Source of the DNA: Viscum album
Taxonomy: Eukaryota; Streptophyta; Magnoliopsida; Santalales; Viscaceae
Length of the DNA stretch: 64,000 nt
Direction of reading: 5' to 3'
NCBI GenBank assembly: GCA_963277665.1
Contig: OY728121.1
Coordinates: forward strand, 960,416,097-960,480,096
A model generated the notes under the pieces. The model did no database searches, was not told the origin of the DNA, and worked only from the letters and a program-made list of their open reading frames with translations. Position numbers and translations under genes: made by a program. Positions 10,309-23,093 of the stretch are shown here, one piece after another (the first letter of the stretch is position 1; each line of letters starts with the position of its first letter).

Positions 10309-10327
10309 GCTCATTTTTCCCGTAGTG

Positions 10328-12946
10328 TAATCTCACTTAAAGAAAGTATTAATATAATCTAGTCACTTTGATTAAGTAATGTGATTCAATAAAATGGTTA
10401 AATAACAGTTTCATAAATTATTATTCAAGTATTAGTTTTTTCGGGTGAATAGTGTTTTTTAATTAAAAATTAAATTAAAAATATTTAGAAAATTATTTTT
10501 ATAAAATGGATTTCATTTTTGAAGTCAGAGCATCGATATTATGTTAAGGTAAATTTTGGGGATTTTTCTGAAAAAAATGAATTTTCGGTGAATAGTGTAT
10601 TTATTTAAAAAATAAATTAAAAATATTTAGAAAATTATTTTTATAAAATGGAGTTCATTTTTGAAATCAGAGCATTGATATTTGGTTAAGGTGAAATTTT
10701 GGGATTTTCTTGAGAAAGTTGAATTTTTAGTGAATAGTAAAAATACAGTTTTAGGGTTTCAGTATGTTTAATGACATCATAACTGTGTCATGATGATGTC
10801 ATGAGATATTTTATGGGTTTTCTGACCAAAGGTGATGAATTATTGTATTGGGGGCCCCATGTGGCCTAACTTCATGGGAAATATCTTGGGAGAGCACATG
10901 GTTTTGAGAAACCCACTTGTGAGGTGTCTTTTGGCCATTAATGCCTTGTCCCCTCACTTTCCCTATAAATACCAAGCCATGCTCTCATCCTTTGGACTCC
11001 AAAATCATTCTCAACGAAGTTCTGGTCTCCTTACCTCCCAAGGAGTCCTCCCAAGGTGCCCCCAAGCCATCAAGGTCCAAACCATTGAGTTTTAAGAGTT
11101 ACGTTTTAAGGTAAGGGATCCGACCCCCTCTCTTTCTTTTCAAGTGATCTCTTTTATGTCATTTCTTTTATGCTCCATGTTATTATGTTGTAGGATGTTC
11201 TTTTATATTAATTATACTGTCCTTTTTATGTTCATATGATGAGAGACCCCCTCTCACTCTCATCATTTCATTTTATGAAAGTTTAAGTGGTGCCGTTAGG
11301 CTGCCGAAATTTTTGTAACGGATTCTTTCACCCTTCTCATTTTTAAGTTCTATTTTCTTGTAAAGTCTTTCAAGTTCTTTTTTATTATGTTGGGGTATGA
11401 TCTCTATATCTATCATACTGATCTTTTATGATCATATGATGAGAGACCCCATTTTATCTCTTCAATTTAGTATTTTGAAGTTTTAAGTGGCGCCGTTAGG
11501 CTGCCGAATTTTTAAGTGGTTCTTTCACCCTTCTCATTTTTGAAGTTCTACTTTCATGTCAAGTCTTTAAAGTTCCTTTTTATTATGTTGGGGTATGATA
11601 TCTATATCTATCATACTGATCTTTTATGATCATATGATGAGAGACCCCATTTGATCTCTTCAATTCAGTATTTTGAAGTTTAAGTGGCACCGTTAGGCTG
11701 CCGAATTTTTAAGGGATTCGTTCACCTTTCTCATTTTTCAAAGTTCTACTTTCATGTAAAGTCTTTCAAGTTACTTTTTATTATGTTGGGGTATTATCTA
11801 TATATCTATCATACTGATATTTTATGTTCATATGATGAGAGACCCTATTTGATCTCGTCAATTCATTTTTTGAAGTTTAAGTGACGCCGTTAGGCTGCCA
11901 AATTTTCATAAGAGAAATCTTATTTTTGTCTTCCTTTCATGTTCTTCATTTCATATGGTACATCTTTTAAATTTCATTACCATGGTAATATATCCTTCAT
12001 ATTCTGTCCCTCTACTATTTTATGGATCATTTATGAGTGGGTGACCCATGTCCCCTCTCTTTTCAATGTTTTCTAAAACCTCGTAACATAGCCGTTATGT
12101 TGCAGAATTTCCGTCTCAAAATGTCTCTCTCTTTTTCTAAAGTTCTTTTATTTTATTAAGTGAATACTCAAAGCTCTTTCTTCAAAAGGGCTATTCACAT
12201 ATATACTAAAATGTTCTATTTTAAATTCTGGAATTTACATACATGAGACCCACCTTCCTTTTCTGTGGGTTTTAAAGTGACATAAAGATCATGTATTTAA
12301 AGCAGTTTTAAAACGTTATGATTATGAAATGAAACCCATTTCTTTTATGCTATATGGGTTGTTTATGAAATTATTGATGATGATATATGTGACTCACATG
12401 ATAACAAAGGCAAATTTAAGGGTGCACCCTAATAGCGCTCCAATTCATTGGGTAATGATGTAACCACTATAGATTACAATTTTCACGATATCTTGGTGAA
12501 TAACCTTGGTAATTTTCAAATGACACCTTGGGGATGGACCTTGGTGATATGTTCATGATTGTCTATGTTAAATGATGTAGCCACATCTTAAAGTTATGAA
12601 AAATGTTATTTTTATTATGATATGCCTCATGATTTCTTTCTCATGCCTTAAAGTTCTTTTTCATGACATTGTTGATGTATCTCAAGTTCACATGTTAAAT
12701 GTTTCCCCTTGTTTCCCTTACTGGGTCTTATGCTCACCCTTTCTTTTGATGTATGTCCCCAGGTTATGAGATGCAGTAATGAACCTAGGATGAACATAAG
12801 GATAATCCTTTCAAGTGTTTAAGAAGAATGTTTTTTTTTGTTTCATGTATTAAGTTCCTGGTTTCCAAGACACTAAACCTTAAAGATCCTCAGTTTTGTA
12901 TAATGTAATGAAAGTTTATGTGACAAAAAAGGCGGGATGCTATAGA
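10328..12946 (+). mobile_element. LTR remnant, copy 2
   Basis: Duplicate of 1946-4564 at +8382, with the same U3 tandem motif, TATA box near 10964, 200-bp tandem repeats and GGGATGCTATA end. Scattered single-base differences only. It again abuts the LINE. Confidence 0.65.
11233..12222. repeat. 200-bp tandem repeat array in LTR leader, copy 2
   Basis: Units start at about 11233, 11433, 11631 and 11829, with a fifth degenerate one from about 12022 whose core has mutated to GCCGTTATGTTGCAG. The core GCCGTTAGGCTGCCGAA is kept in units 1-3 and slightly changed in unit 4. Confidence 0.92.
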
Positions 12947-13211
12947 AACTGGATAATTTTTCTTTGTATTCAAAATTATGATCTCACTAATGTTATTAAA
13001 AAAATTATGTGGACTCAACTCTACAGACCTCTATGCATGATTCAACCAAGGATAATGCTAAGGCAAGTTCTACTAACATCCCCCTACCACCTCTAAAAGT
13101 AAGCAAGAACATAATATTAGCCTGAAGAATGCTCAAAAGGTTAGAAGATATGCTAGGCAAAAGGGATCATGGAATAAAAAAAAGGATCTCTAGCTCCAAA
13201 TCTATGTTTAA

Positions 13212-13992
13212 ATGAATATTCTCTTCTAGAATTGTCAGGGTATAGACAACTCGGACACATTTACTATTTTAAAAAGAATGATTAACACTCATCGTCTGAT
13301 ATTGTTTGCTATTGCTAAGCCTAAAATTAACTTTTCTTCTAAGTACTCTCATTTGTGCCAGCATGGTTATTATTTTACTAGTGCAACCAATTATACCTCC
13401 AACATTGAATCAATCTAGATTTTTTTTCGCACACTTATTTACAGAATGTTAATATTTTTCATGTTTCTAAGTAAGTCTTTACATGTGACTTTTCTATTAA
13501 TGGAACACTTACATTTTTCTCTTTTGTTTATGCAAAGAATAGATACCAAGATAGGAGGCCTATTTGGAATGACACCACTTATTTAGGTACTAATATAAAT
13601 ATCCCTTGGTTTTTAATTGGGTACTTTAATGAAATTATTAATTCAAGTGAGAAAATTGGTCTATCTCATGCTACTATTTCCACGAGATAATTTAAAGGTT
13701 ATATTGAAGAAAACAATATTGTTGAAATTAATCTTACTGGTGCTAAATTTACTTGGTATAGAAGGCATTACAATAGGGTGGTTGCCTCTAAACTGGATAG
13801 AGCCTTCACGAATGTCCGGACTTTAGACAAATGGGACACTATCTCCAACAACACCCTTCACAGGATACACTCTGACCACCATCCCATTCTGGTCGATGTC
13901 TCCATCAAAAACACGAAACCCATTCTACCTTTCAGGTTTAACAATGTGTGGTTTTCTAATGTTGACTACACCGCTATTATAAAAAATTGATG
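13212..13992 (+). pseudogene. LINE endonuclease domain, copy 2, broken
   Basis: Equivalent to 4830-5610 with the same stops and frameshifts. IHSDHHPILV and SKLDRAFTN are readable in the 13778-13990 frame. Amino-acid changes from copy 1 are few (for example K to R before IHSDHH, M to I in NTKPILPF). Confidence 0.8.
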
Positions 13993-14218
13993 GTCCTCTA
14001 TGTCCTTCCACAATGATGCCTTTTCATGTACTATCAAGTTAAAATACCTCAAGAAAACCCTCAAAGGTTGGTGCAGCTCAAAAGCCAAACAAATTATCAA
14101 TGATATCCTACATCTTGAAAATGATCTCAATAAACTTTAAAACGATAATTCCAGCTCTAATTTTAACATTGATTCGACTCAGGAAATAAACCATACTATT
14201 AAACTCAAATATTTTCTC

Positions 14219-15420
14219 ATGTTCAAGGAAAACATGAGAAAAAAGTCCTTTAAAGTTAAATGGCCATCATACAGTGACATAAATACTAAGTTCTAAAACT
14301 CTCTTCAAAGAGTTTGGAAAGATCATAGACCACTAAACTTTTTAAAAGATGGATACAATCTACTAGACAATGAAGATGACATTGCTAATTATATTGTCGC
14401 TCACTTTGAATCCATATTTAATGTTCCTGATATCAACAAATACCTCCTACCTGAAGTCATTCCGATGGTGGCCAAGGAGGAAGATAATGATTTCCTTCTA
14501 AACATTCTTCTTGATCATGAAATTAAAGACACAATCTTTAGTTTGAACCCTAATAGTGCTCCAGGTCCAGATGGTTTTAACAACGGTTTCTTTCAACACT
14601 ATTGGAATGTTATTCAATTTGATGTTTGCAAGATTTTCAAATCTTTCTTCTCTAATGGTGTCCTCCTGCATGATCTTAATTCTCAATTTCTTTCTTTGAT
14701 CCCAAAAGTGGACAATGCCTCTGAGATTCATTTGTTCAAGCACATAACTCCCATTAACACTCTTTACAAAATCATCACTAAAATCATTACCAATATAATT
14801 TCAACTAGTATGGAAAAAATTATCTCCTGGAACCAATTTGGGTTTAGTAAGGGTAGATCTATACAAGACTACATTTGCCTTACCTCGAAATGTGTCAATA
14901 ATTTAAACAAAGTTAACAGAGGAGGTAATATTTTTATTAAACTTGACATTAATAAAGCCTTTGATACTATGTATTGGAACTTTATCTTCAAAGTTATTCA
15001 ATGTTTTGGTTTTAGTGCTTCCTTTATCAATACAATCAGAACCCTATTCAACTCATCCTCTATTTCCATTCTGGTCAATTTCTCTCCCAAGGGCTATTCA
15101 AAAGCACAAAAGGTGTTAGGAAATGTGACCCCCTCTCTACCATTCTTTTCTCTATTATGGAAGACTATCTTAGTTTCATACTCACCCGTCTTGTGGAACA
15201 GAGAAAACTCAAGCCCATTCATGTCTCTAGGAATGTGAATGCTCCCAGTCACCTTTTATATGCCAATGATATCATCCTATTCTTACAAGGTGATAAAAGA
15301 AACATTTGAAACCTCAAAAATGCTTTCTCTCACTATGAAGAAGTTTCTGGTCAATCCATCAGTTGGAAAAAATCCTGTATCTTCTTTGGAAAAAACCTCC
15401 CTCCTAGCAAGAAATATAAC
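14219..15420 (+). pseudogene. LINE reverse transcriptase domain, copy 2, inactive
   Basis: Same RT as copy 1 with an extra nonsense change: TTCTAC became TTCTAA at 14294-14296, so the long open frame now starts only at 14465. NPNSAPGPDGF, FSKGRSIQD and KLDINKAFDTMYW are present. The frameshift near 15102 and the inactivating A-N-D at the catalytic site (Asn codon 15265-15267) are shared with copy 1. Past 15403 this copy continues into the LINE 3' half. Confidence 0.88.
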
Positions 15421-16861
15421 ATTATGAGTGAATTAGGCCTAGAAGAAGGCTCTTTTCCTTTTAATTATCCTGGTGCTCCCATTTTTTGGGTAGACCTAAG
15501 TCTTGTTACTTCTCTACAATAGCTGACCAAGTTCTTAATCAGCTAACTTCTTGGAAAGTTAAATCTCACTCTATGGTTGGCATAATATGTCTGGTCAAAT
15601 CTAATATTGTTTATAAGATGGTTTACTCCATGATGGTCTATAAATGGCTTGTTGGGATTATTCAAAAAAAAAATAAACATCTCAATCAAAAATTTTAGTT
15701 GGACTGGTAACAATCTGGAAATAAAACCTGTGACCGTCCCCTAGTCAAATTTTTGCAAACCTATTGAAAAGGGTGGTATTGGCATAAAAAATCTTATGTA
15801 CTTTAATGAGTCCCTTCAAGCCATACTCACTTGGAACTTTCTTTATAACAATTCTGACTCGATTGATTTTTTTTCAAGAGTAGATTTCTTGCTAAACTTA
15901 AGGAAGGTAATTTGAATTTATTCAACTATTCTATCTGTCCCTCCATTAAGAAATATTTTTCCAGTATTATGAATAATTCTAGATGGATGGTTTCCAAGGA
16001 TTCCTCCTTGAATTTCTGGTTGGATAACTAGACTGACACACCCTTAATTTCTATGACTCCTCCTGATCAAACCCTTGAGAGTTTCAATCATTCAATTAGA
16101 GATATGCTAAATTATCAAAATGATCATCTCCTTGATATCATCATGCACACGATTGATAACTATCCTTTTTCAAACACAAATGATTTTTTAATTTGGGAGC
16201 CCTCTCACAATGGAATTCTTAACTCTAAATTTTTTTACAATCATTATTTTTGTAACTCTGAAAATGATTTTGGTTGAATAAAATATTTTGATAAGCCATG
16301 GATACAGCCTTAAAGATTCACTCTTATTTGGAACCTTTATCACAACAGAGTTCCAATAAACAGGTGCCTTCAATCATTAGGAATTTATCTTTGCTCCAAA
16401 TGAAGATTCCGTAACCAACACAGAGAAGATGATAATCATTTATTTCTTTCTTGTGCCATTGCTTCCGCTCTTTGGAACTATATTTTTTACATATTTGACT
16501 ACAGATGGTTGATTCTTGAATATTTAAATTCTCAAATTAAGATATGCGTGAGATTGGAAAGATCTCTACAGATTAAGAATCTTTTTCTTACTGCTATTAC
16601 TGAGATGCATCATGTGATATGATATGATATGATAGAAATTTTATTATTCATAATAATTACTCATTAATCCATAATACAGGTCGGATGCAGATCCTTATTG
16701 CCATATGTGAATCCGTATCAATGCAAAAGGGAAACTACAACAACACTGTTGGTGACTTTGGAATTCTGCGCCATATTCAGATTTATGGAAATTTCTGACA
16801 GCCCCATCGCACTTTTGAAGTGTTTTGAAGTGATCCTTATCCTAGATGGATTAAAGTTAAT
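15421..16861 (+). pseudogene. LINE thumb and zinc-knuckle linker, heavily eroded
   Basis: Fragments in shifting frames still read like the plant L1 region between RT and RNase H: a NKSCIFFGKN block just upstream, FSWTGNNLEIKPV, KPIEKGGIGIKNL, and later a LIWNLYHNRVPI-like stretch near 16325. Stops are dense and I cannot define a single frame. A short GATAT microsatellite (about 16613-16636) lies in the spacer before RNase H. Assigned by position and partial similarity only. Confidence 0.6.
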
Positions 16862-17323
16862 TTGGATGGTGCCTCCAAAGGAAGTCTGGGTCCTGTAGGT
16901 TGTGGTACTATCTTTAGGAATCACCTTGGTCATATCCTTGGTTTCTTTCTTGGTAGCTGTGACACTGCCACTTATCTGGAGGCAGAAATGTTGAGCTTGA
17001 TACATGCTATTGATATCACCGAGATTTATTATTGGAACAATATATGGATTGAATGTTACTCAACCACCATTGTTCAAATGATTTGGAATGGTGTGACACA
17101 TCTTGCATGGTCAATTACTACCCTTTGGATATATTGCATCTACTCACTTCTTGAAATCAATTACATCATCACTCATGTTTATCATGAAGAAAATATGGTT
17201 GAAGACGGTATTGTGAACAAGGGAGTAAACCAAGACATTACTCGGATCGATGATCTCCTTGCTGATCTTACCCCTCTTCATGACAAGGATTTTAATATTA
17301 TTCCATCGTTTAGACTCTTGTAA
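16862..17323 (+). pseudogene. LINE RNase H domain (RVT_3-like), catalytic Asp lost
   Basis: A 153-codon open stretch matches the RNase H that ends many plant L1 ORF2 proteins. The first catalytic Asp is in MDGASKGSLG, the Glu in TYLEAEMLSL, and the last Asp probably in VEDGIVNKG. The third position, normally E-C-D-S, reads E-C-Y-S (Tyr codon 17057-17059), so the metal site is incomplete. The upstream frame (KVNL before DGAS) continues in another register because of a shift at about 16850. The open length is therefore only part of the ancestral protein. Confidence 0.85.
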
Positions 17324-17445
17324 TAACTTTCTTCTACAATAATTTGTTCCTTGGTATTTTTTAGCAAGGCACCATCCTTTAAAAAAGAGTTTCATACTAC
17401 TTAAGAAACAAGCATTATAAAAATATTTGTAATACAAAAATAACA

Positions 17446-17838
17446 TAAATATAACAAAGATTCATCTCGTCAAATAATAACATCTTATCAAAATCTCTAA
17501 ATACAAAAACAACTCATAATAGCATTATAAAATACACAACCAATTGGGCCTACCCAATGTCATGTAGGTAAAGCATCACAAAAATTTCAAAATGTGCAAC
17601 AAATGAAAACATATTGAACCTTTTACTTCTATAAAAATCATGGAAATTGACCTAGGGACTTTCTCAATGCTTTTTTAGTTCAGAGGAAGGCACTCCTTTC
17701 TCAGTACTAAAAACAAGCACTGATAAAGGCTAGTGTTTTTCACCATTTGATTTTAACATAGAGAAATTATGAGTGTATAAATATATATATATATATTATT
17801 AATATGATAATTTATAAAAAATTATACATTATATAAAA
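17446..17838. other. Unassigned AT-rich spacer with TA microsatellite
   Basis: About 390 bases between LINE and old LTR with no coding signal. A TATATA run lies at roughly 17777-17803. The five bases before the LTR are TAAAA (17834-17838), a candidate target duplication whose partner is lost. It may be pre-insertion host DNA. Confidence 0.6.
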
Positions 17839-20800
17839 TGCAAGAACCTGAGATTTCACTGTATATTCCCCTTAAATAAATAACATATTAAATAGCGTGT
17901 TTCACACACTATACCTAACTAAAATGAAAAGCCTTGATATATTTTGAATATTAAATATAACTATTTAAAACCTATTTATTGGATTAAAAAGTATAAATAA
18001 GATTAACCACATTATAAAATATTTGTATAATGAAAATAAAGTCTACTTCTAATACTAATGAAATTCAATTAGTATAGCTAAAACAACTAAGAAAATCAAT
18101 TATGATTAAACATATGTTTTTCTAAAATTGTTGTTTTATTTCAATAAATTAAGTATATTATGATTAAATTATAATAAAACATATTGATAATATGAATAGT
18201 ATATTACCAATAAATTAATTAGTAATTAATATGAAATAGAAATAAAGAATAGTTAAAATTTTAAAAAGCTATTTTCCAATATGAACAGTTTTCTAGAATA
18301 TTTTGGGATTTTATTTAAATATTGAATACTAAAATTTTATAAATTTAATTTGAATTTTTTTTAGTATTTTTCTAAAAATATCAATTTTATAAAAATATCG
18401 ATTTTTAGGTGAATAATGTAAAATATTGTTTTTACAAATAACATAATTTTTATGAAATTATTAGTATAAAAGTATGAATTTTAAACTAATGAAATGTTTT
18501 TATAAGACCAAATATGTATTTTATGAGTGACTATAATTTTAAAAATATTTGTTTTAATTTACAAACCCGTATTTGATGTTTTAAAACTTAAGTTATATTT
18601 TTCAAAAAAATTGTTTTTAGTACATTATTCATTTAGTTTTTAAAATTAATTTCTATCAATTTTATAAATTTAATCAAATAAAATAGATTTCAAATTTGGA
18701 ATCAGTAGGTCAAAATTATGTAATAAAAGCTATTTTCTTTTTGTTCATAAAGGATAAGTTACCTTAGGTAAAAATTAGTTACCACGATAAAAGCTAAAAC
18801 TACAAAAGTAAAAACCTAATAGTAAAAGACCCCAAAAGTGTTTAAATAATGTGTGGATAAGGCCTTGACTAACCTTATCACTTATTATCCCAATTATTTA
18901 TCAGTTTTGGATCCACTTTCCATGAGAGTGGCTTCCCATTATTGAAATATGTTGGGTATTTACAAAAATATCATCCCTTTTCTCTTATAAAAGGGGATCT
19001 CCTCTCCTCACTCCCTCTCACACCAAAACTCATTTATTTCACCACAAAATATACCCAAAAATATATTACACACTCATATAAACCTTAATTATGTTTTGGT
19101 CTTCTCAAAATTCCACCCCTCAAAGTTTTATTCCCTTTCTAAAATGAGATAATCCAAGAAGTGAGGTATTAGTTCCTAACCTCTGTTTCTCTTTTCCATT
19201 TCTTTATGTGCTCTTATTCATACTAAAATTTAATTTAACCACATTAAAATGATAACATAATTATCATTATTATACTATCATGTTATTATAATTATGGTAC
19301 AAGCATTAACCACCCTCATCTTTTCCATTAAGAAAAAAAACTTGAATCATGTGTTGTGCGAACTATCGCCTACACAACACAATATGTTCCGTTTTCATTC
19401 ACCACCATACAAGGATAGTCCTAATATGGAGGTTAATATATAATTATTATATTTATGTAATATTTTATATTCTTAAATGATAAACCATATTACCCCCTTT
19501 CCTCATCCTATAGAAAATGAAATCACCATCCATGCGTACGTGTGGACTACTACCTTCATGGAATGATAGATTTATGTTTTTCATTTCATCACCGTCTTAC
19601 ATGGAAAGTAATGATAATTGTTTTAAAGGATAAATATAATGTTTATGATATGAAAAAGTTTATGTTAATACAAAGTGAATAGTATTCTTAATGATATGAA
19701 TGGTAGACAATAGTTATAAAATTAAACATCTTAGGCAAGCGAACTAAGAGAAAAAAAATTATTCATTCTATGATTTTTTTTTGTATCCATAAATTATTAT
19801 CATATTTATTTATAATTATTATATATAACATTAATAAACAATAAATGATATCATTATTCTACTGGTATAATTGTATTTTAAGTTAATTACCTCATAATAA
19901 TCCATTAATCATGGTATGTTCATGTTTGGGTCGGTTTGACCACCTACTTGTACAATGCTATGAAATTATATCATGGATGATTTTGAAAATTAAATTATAA
20001 GTATAATAAGATATAAATATATAAATAATTTTTTTTGGTTTTGGAAAAGATACAACAATATTTAATTCACTAATAAAGAAAACACCCCTCAGGTTGAAAA
20101 TCACTGGAAAATGTTTGTTGCTGATTTCATCTTTTAGGATAAAACTAAAGTAATCATGAAAGGAAATATAAAATTCATAAATCATTAAAATTAATCTATT
20201 ATATTAAATATAATGAACTAGGAATTATGATATTTATGAGAAAACCAGATAATAACACAACTATTATGAATCTAGTTTAAAATGATCATGATTAACCACA
20301 CAAAACATCGAAAATAGGTAATAACTAACTAATATAAATGTACAGAATAATTATAAATTAAGTTTATAAAAGTTTATATATATGAAAATGGTTCTTAAAT
20401 AGGTTATTATGATATTTATTTTTATTATACATGATCTTATAGTGCATTATATTAAGTGGGGAAACAAGTTAATGGTTTCTTTGTCTCATTTTCAACTCCA
20501 TGGGACATGTTTGATATTGGCACCATAATTTATTTTATATAGTGAAATATATACCCAATTAATTTCACACATGAAAATATCTTCCATTTAATTATTTTTT
20601 AATGTCCAATTCATGATCTTTCTCTCAATATCCTTTTATTTTTTTGTTATTAATTTCATAAGAGTTTCATCGACTCAATTTCTAATCTATTAGGTCATAG
20701 TCTTGTTATGTGAATATGCTTTTCAAGCTTTAGTTGATCTTAAAATTCCACTATTTTATATGGTATTTCATTTTTTTATATGGTGAAATTACTTCTCATC

Positions 20801-22528
20801 ATCAATAAATATTTCTTTTATAAAATATTTTTTGAAATAAATGTGTAATGTTGGTAAGAATAACTCCCACTCTTACCAATGAATCTTTCCTTCCATGTAC
20901 ATAATTTTAGTCCAACTAATATTATCCTCTCTTTTTGTGAAATCTAATATGGATTATTTTATATGATTCTCATAATTCTCATTATCCTTTTTCAAAAGGA
21001 AAATTTAATACTGTTTTTACAATGTGAGTTTTCAAACAATGGTATTTGATTTTTTAAAAAAAAGGGTTTCCATCCTTTCAAAATAAAATGCTTTATCCTT
21101 CACCCAAATTTATTTTTATATCCTCTATTCATTTTCAAGGATCCATTATTGATGTTTTATTTTAAAAATTTAAAATTTTCAATGTTTTCAATTCATCCTT
21201 TATAAAATAACTTTTGAAAGTTACCCATAAATTCTTCATTTTAAGGTAACATTAAAAATGTTTTATAAAGACTCTTTTTAAGATTTATTCAACATGAACA
21301 CATATTTTCACCGACTATGATATTTTCTATGAAACTTCACCTCTAAATTTTCATGGTTTCTAAAAGAAATTATTTTTTCTCCTATATTTATTTATTTTTC
21401 TATTAAAATTCTTTCAAATGTACAAGGACATTTCTTATTTTTAAAGTGGTTTTTCCAAAACTCCTGAAAAGTGTTTTACATGTAATTTATTTTACTTTGA
21501 TACATATTATGATTTATTAAAGGATATTATTAAAATATAACCATCTACCTTATTTCAATGGATGTATTATATGATGTTATTTTCTATCAAAGATATGAAT
21601 CCTTTTGGAAAATGAGTTTTTTTGATATCCTATGATTTCTTAAGTCCATGCCATGTGATAAGGTTAAGAAACCCATTTTTCAATGGTTTTATTAAGATAT
21701 ATTTATGATTTATTTTAATTGGAACACAAATGCATGGATGATGATGGGTGAGGTCCTACATCTCCCCCTAATGAATTGGTTTAAGTTTATATTTCATGAG
21801 ATAGTTTGAATTGGACATAATAATTTTGTTCACACAAGTGTGGGAAAATTGGGTTTGCTCACATTTTTAGGCATGAACATAGTGATTTTGTTCACATAGA
21901 CATGCGAATAATGTGTTTTCTCATAGATGTTTTCCCATTCTTATGGTTGTTTCATATTTCCAAGTTGTTTTACTTGATATTCCATACTTTTATGCATATT
22001 CTCAGTCTATGTTATGCTCTCATGACTAATGTTTATTGACACATGTTTCCACAATATTGAATCATGTATTATGTTATTCCAAGCCTTATCCCATGACTCA
22101 TGAATTTTTATCTATGCCTTGTTGGGTATATTTTCTCATGTATCTTTATTATTACCATATGATCATCTTATGACCAATTATAATATTTTATTGCTAATTC
22201 TTATGTTTACCCTTAATGATCACCTAAATCCACCCCCATATTATGTTTCCATCCCCCAGGCTATAAATATAATAAAAGTATATAATATCTAGAAGAGTTT
22301 CTTATGTGGAGGATTTGTGGCAGATATTGAAGATTTGTTATGGATTAAGTAGTCTTTTATATAATGGAAAAATTTTACATTAGTTTTAAAAAGATATGAG
22401 TTTTGTTATTTAATGTTTTTTTCCAAATTCTCTAAAAAACTAAACCTAAAAGGTATTGGGAATGTATTTTAATGCAATATTTTCTCTAAGACATGTAATT
22501 ATAGGATGATTAGATTTATGATGCTATA
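17839..22528 (+). repeat. 5' LTR of the old Ty3/gypsy element
   Basis: Starts TGCAAGAACCTGAGATTTC (degenerate TGTAATGACTCGAG of the 3' LTR). TATA box at 18985-18994 (TTATAAAAGG), followed by a leader and two degenerate modules near 19345 and 19540 with the core GTGNGNACTA(T/C)CGCC. A direct repeat of roughly 60 bp around GTTCACA lies near 21830-21920. Its end near 22528 (GATGCTATA) sits just before the PBS. About 4.7 kb, long for plant LTRs but within the Ty3/gypsy range. Confidence 0.85.
18985..18994 (+). promoter_or_regulatory. LTR TATA box (old element, 5' LTR)
   Basis: TTATAAAAGG inside TCTCTTATAAAAGGGGATCT, conserved exactly in the 3' LTR at 53706. Transcription would begin about 30 bases downstream, near the CTCTCCTCACT stretch. 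Confidence 0.7.
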
Positions 22529-22530
22529 GT

Positions 22531-22542
22531 TGGTATTAGAGA
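22531..22542 (+). other. Primer binding site (tRNA-iMet), degenerate
   Basis: TGGTATTAGAGA differs at two positions from TGGTATCAGAGC, the complement of the initiator tRNA-Met 3' end used by plant LTR elements. It sits 2-3 bases after the LTR end. Confidence 0.75.
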
Positions 22543-23093
22543 AGAGTTTAGATAACTTTGGAGATAAGATATCAGTTAAGGATACTTTAAGGGTTCATAA
22601 GTTAAGTCTGATTATATTACCAAAGGTATAGATAACCCTTTAGGTTATTTGATGTAATGTTTAATATTTTATGGATTAAGATAAGATAACTTTAGTGAAA
22701 ACCCTTGGGATAAGTCTAAGTGGTAATTCGAAGTATAGGATAACATCCTGAAATCTTGGAAAGTTTTGAGTATGTGATATTTCTAGAAATGATTTCCCTT
22801 TATGGATATTACAAGTGGATACAGGATTTGGAACATATGTACCTAGGGTTAATAACCTCAAAAATGGGTAATTTAGCATTAACTCTATCATCACCTGGTG
22901 CATGACAAATAGGCATAACTGCGCACTTGGTTTGAAACTCTCGAGGGATATTATTTAGTTAATAACATTCTATTTATAAAACATTATAAAGGATTTATTT
23001 CTTAATTTCTTTAATGGATTATTTTAAGAAGTATAAGATAATACAACTTAAATTAACCAAGGTATAACCAAGAGAGTTATAAGATTATCCAAG
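22543..23093 (+). pseudogene. Eroded internal region of the old element (gag position)
   Basis: About 550 bases downstream of the PBS where gag should start. No readable Gag domain remains and stops occur in all frames. It ends at the target site CCAAG (23089-23093) of the reverse solo LTR. Called only from position. Confidence 0.45.

Larger units (their letters stand above)
7025..10327 (-). mobile_element. CACTA end fragment, copy 2 (truncated)
   Basis: Terminus CACTACGGGAAAAATGAGC on the minus strand at 10327, with TAA following at 10328-10330 as in copy 1. It contains subterminal repeats, promoter, hairpin and array, and is cut at the duplication junction at 7024/7025. With one terminus gone it cannot transpose as a unit. 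Confidence 0.82.
1..15406. repeat. Approximately 8.38-kb tandem segmental duplication (two units)
   Basis: Everything from the minisatellite to the LINE RT occurs twice in direct orientation. Unit 1 is 1-7024 and unit 2 runs from the array start at 7025 to about 15406. The offset is 8378 before about 1895 and 8382 after it, the 4-bp shift being an indel in a subterminal repeat. Between 2400 and 4750 I count about 15 mismatches, so identity is near 99%. The junction at 7020-7024 joins the LINE (CCTCCCTCCTA) to array sequence (TTCCTAATTA) with a shared TCCTA. The uninterrupted LINE sequence continues at 15407. Confidence 0.93.
12947..17445 (+). mobile_element. L1-like LINE, copy 2 (extends to RNase H and 3' end)
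   Basis: Same LINE as 4565-7024, but this copy keeps its 3' half: endonuclease (13212-13992), RT (14219-15420), an eroded linker with zinc-knuckle-like region (about 15420-16850) and an RNase H domain (16862-17323). The 3' end lies somewhere in 17330-17445, where the sequence turns A-rich. Plant L1 elements of this layout (EN-RT-RNase H) are known. The copy is riddled with stops, one of them (14294-14296) unique to it. Confidence 0.88.
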
